A stretch of DNA of 11,239 bases from Thermoplasmata archaeon. Lineage in GTDB: Archaea > Thermoplasmatota > Thermoplasmata > Thermoplasmatales > Thermoplasmataceae. Below, in pieces: positions 7,568 through 11,239 of this stretch. Below the pieces are notes generated by a model. The model was given only the letters and a program-made list of their open reading frames with translations. It was not told the DNA's origin and searched no databases. Position 1 is the first letter of the stretch. Each line of letters begins with the position of its first letter. A program made the position numbers and the translations under genes. The stretch covers positions 1-11,239 of the forward strand of contig JAJZYV010000021.1 of the NCBI GenBank assembly GCA_021797955.1, read 5' to 3'.

Positions 7568-9595
7568 ATGCGAATGAGTAATGAATTAGACGAATTTTCA
7601 GAGAACTTTCATACAGAGATCAGATCTGAAGCAATTGTATCTGATTCGCTAAGAGAAGTAAAATTTGTTGAGAAAGTCGGCGAAATTCTTGAAGAAAACG
7701 GTGTTTTGGAAGCTTTTACTCCGTGCCAATACCATAAAGATGATATAAAAGTAGATGGATACGATTCCGTTTCGGATGATGAGACAATAACGGTGGTTGT
7801 ATCCAAGTTTTTTGATGATTGCAATATCGAAAAAACTCAACTAAAGAAAAGCGATGTTGATAAAATTTTTATTAGCTTGAGAAAATTCTTTTATGCATCC
7901 TTGACCAGAGGTTCTGATTGGATTGAAATGTCGAACGAGGCGAACGACTTGGCAGAAAATATATATGAAAATAGAAAAAAAATAACAAAGCTAAATCTAT
8001 TACTTATAACAGACGGTGTTGCACCAAAGGAACCGGCAAAAACTGAAGAGTTCAGAGGAACATATATAAGCCAAGTTGTGTGGGACATAGAGAGAATATA
8101 TGATTTTTATAAAACAGGAGAAAGGGAAAAGATAGACGTAAATTTTATTGAATACTATGCAAAACCTTTAACCTATATATTATTAAGTGGAAACGACAAT
8201 AAATATTCAATTTATCTCATGTTTATGCCCGGAGACCTATTGGCCAGCGTATATGAAAGGTGGGGTATTAGGATACTTGATTTGAACGTAAGAGTGTTTC
8301 TTTCTTCAAAAGGTGGCGTTAACAAAGGACTAAGAAAGACTATAGTGGAGGAACCCGATCTATTCTGTGCTTTTAACAATGGAGTCACTGCTTATGCCGA
8401 GACTGTCGATATTGAAACATATGAAGGCATCAGCAGTTTAAGAAAAGCACACGACTTCCAAATTATTAACGGAGGTCAGACTACTGCCTCGCTATATCAT
8501 GCCAAAGTAAAGGACAAAGCCGATCTGAGTTCCATATTTGTTCCCTTTAAACTTGTAGTACTTCACAGCAACGGAAATAATTATACCCTTTTAAATAGAA
8601 TTAGTAAGTATTCAAACACACAGAATAAAGTTCAAATAGCAGACTTGGCGGCGAACGAGAAGCCACATCCTGAATTGCAGGCGATCTCTAATAAAATAAT
8701 GGCACCTGATCCAACGGGGGGATCGCTGCAAAAATACTGGTTTTATGAAAGAGCCAGGGGAAGCTATCAGGAACAGCTAAATATGAAAGTTAAAACCCTG
8801 TCGCAGAAAAAGAAATACGAAATTCTGACCCCGAAAAATCAGAAATTTGACAAAATAATGCTGGGAAAAGTCTGGAACACTTATATAGAAAAACCCTACC
8901 TAGTGAGTCTGGGTGGTCAAAAAAACTTTGCGAGGTTCAACGAATGGCTAGTGGAACAGAATGATGACCTAATTTTGTTTTTCAAACAAACCATAGCACT
9001 TATAATATTATGGAAAGCGACTGAACGTGTAGTCCTAAAGAAGAAATATTCCGGCTATAGGCACAACATAGTTACTTATTCGCTATCGTGGCTCTTTTTT
9101 CTTACTCAGTCACGCATTGATCTGGATATGATATGGAGAAACCAGAAAGTTGGAAGTAATATGTGTGATGCCTTGGAGCGTATATCAGAAATTGTAAATG
9201 AACATATACGCGGAACTTCACAAAATGTCACTGAATATTGTAAAAAAGAGGCTTGCTGGAATGATCTGAAGAATAATAATCTGAATTTTGATTGGTCGAA
9301 TATTGATGAATATAACAGTTATGAAGCAGATTTGAGTCTTAGTTCTCAGAATTTGAATGAAGATAAAGTAATAGAGTTCTGTATAGAGAAAGGATATCAT
9401 GCCTGGGACAGCCTTTTCAAGTGGCTAAGGAAAAGAGATCTTTTCTCTCCGAATGCGAGAAAACAGGCCCGTACCATTGCGAAAACACTTAAAAATGGAA
9501 GGGAACCGGATAAATATCTAAGCACGGTTTGCGCTAAAATATGGGAGGATGCCAAAGAGAAGGGTTGGATTTATGACACAGATTATATTAAATAA
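7568..9595 (+). CDS. AIPR family protein (abortive infection phage resistance, PF10592)
   Basis: This protein of 675 residues belongs to the AIPR family, named for abortive-infection phage resistance. Family-type conserved blocks run through the middle: FNNGVTAY (269-276), IINGGQTTA (299-307), ISKYSNTQNK (345-354) and WFYERARGSY (391-400). The N-terminal 200 or so residues resemble the PD-(D/E)XK-like or adaptor regions sometimes seen before the AIPR core, but I cannot see a full catalytic triad. The biochemical activity of the family is not established to my knowledge. Its constant association with GHKL, Z1 and nuclease genes suggests an effector or recognition subunit. It starts one base after the nuclease stop. 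ATG 7574, two codons in, is an equally possible start because the upstream AAAGGATTAGGA is compatible with both. Its last 23 bases overlap a small ORF. Confidence 0.88.
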   Translation: MRMSNELDEFSENFHTEIRSEAIVSDSLREVKFVEKVGEILEENGVLEAFTPCQYHKDDIKVDGYDSVSDDETITVVVSKFFDDCNIEKTQLKKSDVDKIFISLRKFFYASLTRGSDWIEMSNEANDLAENIYENRKKITKLNLLLITDGVAPKEPAKTEEFRGTYISQVVWDIERIYDFYKTGEREKIDVNFIEYYAKPLTYILLSGNDNKYSIYLMFMPGDLLASVYERWGIRILDLNVRVFLSSKGGVNKGLRKTIVEEPDLFCAFNNGVTAYAETVDIETYEGISSLRKAHDFQIINGGQTTASLYHAKVKDKADLSSIFVPFKLVVLHSNGNNYTLLNRISKYSNTQNKVQIADLAANEKPHPELQAISNKIMAPDPTGGSLQKYWFYERARGSYQEQLNMKVKTLSQKKKYEILTPKNQKFDKIMLGKVWNTYIEKPYLVSLGGQKNFARFNEWLVEQNDDLILFFKQTIALIILWKATERVVLKKKYSGYRHNIVTYSLSWLFFLTQSRIDLDMIWRNQKVGSNMCDALERISEIVNEHIRGTSQNVTEYCKKEACWNDLKNNNLNFDWSNIDEYNSYEADLSLSSQNLNEDKVIEFCIEKGYHAWDSLFKWLRKRDLFSPNARKQARTIAKTLKNGREPDKYLSTVCAKIWEDAKEKGWIYDTDYIK

Positions 9596-9707
9596 AGAGT
9601 TACCTCATATACACATAAAGGAGTTGATTCTGAGGGACCGGATAGACTTCGAGATTACTTTACTTATAGCTTCAGTTACAATTGCCGGTGATAAAGTCTA
9701 TGATTAA
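9573..9707 (+). CDS. Hypothetical 44-residue protein bridging the AIPR and methyltransferase genes
   Basis: An ATG at 9573 opens 44 codons ending at TAA 9705-9707. It overlaps the AIPR gene by 23 bases and the methyltransferase by 8. All other genes in this operon overlap or abut, so without this ORF the 104-base gap would be the only break. The predicted peptide begins MTQIILNKELPHIHIKEL, is acidic to neutral, and has a hydrophobic stretch ITLLIASVTIAG at about residues 29-40 that is too short for a confident membrane helix. A purine-rich AGAAGGG lies upstream, but its spacing is not diagnostic. I recognise no family. It may be a real small protein, a translational-coupling leader for the methyltransferase, a remnant of a lost gene, or chance. 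Confidence 0.35.
   Translation: MTQIILNKELPHIHIKELILRDRIDFEITLLIASVTIAGDKVYD
9687..9692 (+). promoter_or_regulatory. Ribosome binding site of the methyltransferase gene
   Basis: GGTGAT is an exact match to the core archaeal Shine-Dalgarno sequence and lies 7 bases before ATG 9700. This supports 9700 over the in-frame GTG at 9688, which overlaps the site itself. It is the best ribosome site in the window, so the methyltransferase may be well translated in its own right. Confidence 0.75.
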
Positions 9708-11239
9708 AGTCATTGACATATTTGCTGGACCTGGAGGACTTAGCGAAGGTTTTTCCTCCATAGTGAGGAATGGATTGAGACAATTTGATATAGTCCTTTC
9801 CATAGAAAAAAACGATTACGCTTTTCAAACCTTGAAATTAAGAACTTTTTTCAGAGAATTTCCATCTGGAGAAGCTCCCGAAGAATATTATAAATTTTTG
9901 AGAGGGGAGTTAAAGCTTGAGGAACTTTATAGACTCTATCCCAAACAAACAACCAAAGCGGAAAAAAAATGCTGGAAAGCAGCACTTGGGCCGGGAGGTG
10001 TACCTATTTCGGAAGTTAGGGAAAAAATTGCGTCTTCTATAAAATCTGATAAGAATACAGTACTCATTGGGGGACCACCGTGCCAAGCTTATTCACTTGC
10101 GGGCCGTTCAAGAAATAAGGGGAATCCGGGTTATAAAGAAGAGAAAGATCTGAGACAGCGTCTTTATGTTGAGTACCTTCGTGTTTTGGCTGATTTTAAA
10201 CCAGCTATGTTCGTAATGGAAAACGTAAAGGGAATGCTTTCCGCTAAACTTAAAGGTGAAAGAATTTTTGACAGGATTTTAAACGACCTTAAGGATCCAT
10301 GTAAAGCTATTTCCAAGGAGGATGGAAATCTTATAAGTACTAAAAATGTGAAGTATGTTATATATTCGCTTAAAGATGGTAAAATCCTAGATGATTCCAA
10401 ACCTTCATCCGCAGTTATCAGGGCTGAATATTATGGAATTCCCCAAGCAAGACATAGAATTATACTGTTTGGAATCAGGGAAGATCTATCATTGGTTCCT
10501 CCTAAGAGTTTAAAAATTAAAGAAAAGATTCCGATTTCTGACGTCATAGGTGATTTTCCTCCTCTTAGGGGAGGTGTTTCCAAAACAGATGATTCGGAAG
10601 AAAACTGGAAGAAGCTGCTTCAATCACAACTGGAAAACGATCTTCTAACAGTAAATTCCGAGTGCGTAGAAAAATACAACTTAGAACTATATATGTCGGA
10701 GACCTTGAAAAATCTTAAAATACCTGTAGAAGGGCGTGGAAAATATTTTATTAGAAAAAACGTAAATTCGGAATATAGACCGGAATGGTATCAGGATCAA
10801 AGAATAGGAGGCATAATTCAACATGAAACGAGGAGTCACATGCAGTCCGATATTTTAAGATATTTTTATGCAGCCTGTTACGGCGACGTACGCAATAGTA
10901 GTCCTGTCCTTTCTCAATTCCCAAAAAAACTACTTCCCAAACACTCAAATGTTAATATTGCAATGAGAACGAGTAGTACATTTTCTGACAGATTCAGGGT
11001 CCAGTTACGTAACAGACCCTCCACGACCATTGTTTCACACATCAGCAAAGACGGCCATTATTATATTCACTTTGACCCTATGCAAACAAGGAGCCTTACA
11101 GTGAGAGAAGCTGCAAGGATACAGACCTTCCCGGATAACTATTACTTTTATGGCCCAAGAACGGCCCAGTATGTTCAGGTTGGAAATGCAGTTCCACCAC
11201 TGCTGGCAACACAAATAGCTGAGATTGTCCTTAATGTGT
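9700..11239 (+). CDS. dcm: DNA (cytosine-5-)-methyltransferase (C-terminus off the right edge)
   Basis: This enzyme transfers a methyl group from S-adenosylmethionine to C5 of cytosine in a specific DNA site, presumably protecting host DNA from the operon's nuclease. Motif I, DIFAGPGGLSEGF, is at residues 6-18. Motif IV, GGPPCQAYS, contains the catalytic Cys128. Motif VI is ENV at 174-176, motif VIII is QARHR at 249-253, motif IX begins RPST near 439, and motif X is GNAVPP at 495-500. The window shows 513 codons with no stop, so only a short C-terminal tail is probably missing. Cys128 lies further in than usual (Cys81 in M.HhaI) because of a charged insertion between motifs I and IV. The target-recognition region, roughly 260-438, is large, and its specificity cannot be read from sequence. 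The start is fixed by GGTGAT 7 bases upstream. Confidence 0.96.
   Translation, partial: MIKVIDIFAGPGGLSEGFSSIVRNGLRQFDIVLSIEKNDYAFQTLKLRTFFREFPSGEAPEEYYKFLRGELKLEELYRLYPKQTTKAEKKCWKAALGPGGVPISEVREKIASSIKSDKNTVLIGGPPCQAYSLAGRSRNKGNPGYKEEKDLRQRLYVEYLRVLADFKPAMFVMENVKGMLSAKLKGERIFDRILNDLKDPCKAISKEDGNLISTKNVKYVIYSLKDGKILDDSKPSSAVIRAEYYGIPQARHRIILFGIREDLSLVPPKSLKIKEKIPISDVIGDFPPLRGGVSKTDDSEENWKKLLQSQLENDLLTVNSECVEKYNLELYMSETLKNLKIPVEGRGKYFIRKNVNSEYRPEWYQDQRIGGIIQHETRSHMQSDILRYFYAACYGDVRNSSPVLSQFPKKLLPKHSNVNIAMRTSSTFSDRFRVQLRNRPSTTIVSHISKDGHYYIHFDPMQTRSLTVREAARIQTFPDNYYFYGPRTAQYVQVGNAVPPLLATQIAEIVLNV

Noticed and set aside
9688..9699. In-frame GTG upstream start for the methyltransferase
   Set aside because: The GTG lies inside the GGTGAT ribosome site that serves ATG 9700, and the family N-terminus normally begins just before motif I.
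1..11239. CRISPR array, tRNA, rRNA or insertion sequence
   Set aside because: I looked for regularly spaced repeats, tRNA-like cloverleaf elements, terminal inverted repeats and transposase motifs and saw none.

Overview
The window looks archaeal, most likely from the Thermoplasmata (Thermoplasma/Ferroplasma/Cuniculiplasma-type organisms). The left-hand gene resembles the tricorn-interacting aminopeptidases F2/F3 of Thermoplasma. Several start codons are preceded by archaeal Shine-Dalgarno variants (GGTGAT, GAGGAGAT, AGGAG, GAGTTGAT). The intergenic DNA holds TATA-like boxes rather than -35/-10 pairs. The lineage is inferred from remembered sequence similarity, so the exact genus is open.

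Layout. Positions 1-1925 (minus strand) carry most of an M1-family zinc aminopeptidase, cut off at its C-terminus by the left edge. Positions 1926-2253 are an AT-rich divergent intergenic region with two TATA-like boxes and two short perfect inverted repeats; one of these, GGTAATAATTACC, ends one base before the next start codon. From 2254 to the right edge, all genes are on the plus strand and packed tightly: a GHKL (MORC/MutL-like) ATPase, a Z1-domain superfamily-II-like ATPase, a PD-(D/E)XK nuclease-fold protein (PF14390/DUF4420 type), an AIPR protein (PF10592), an uncharacterised 44-codon ORF, and a C5-cytosine DNA methyltransferase cut off near its end by the right edge.

How the genes work together. 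GHKL ATPase + Z1 + DUF4420 + AIPR, often with a Dcm-type methylase, is a known anti-phage gene association. Iyer, Abhiman and Aravind predicted it as a mobile restriction-modification system encoding prokaryotic relatives of eukaryotic MORC proteins, and it corresponds in content to the system later called Mza (MutL, Z1, DUF, AIPR). The inferred logic is that the methyltransferase marks self DNA, while the GHKL and Z1 ATPases sense or remodel foreign DNA and the PD-(D/E)XK protein cuts it. The role of AIPR is not established. All the catalytic motifs I could locate are intact, with a few notable substitutions, so the operon looks functional.

The system is therefore not wholly new. The points that deserve attention are its archaeal host, the methyltransferase placed last, the 44-codon ORF that exactly fills the only gap in the operon, and the palindrome at the operon's start codon.
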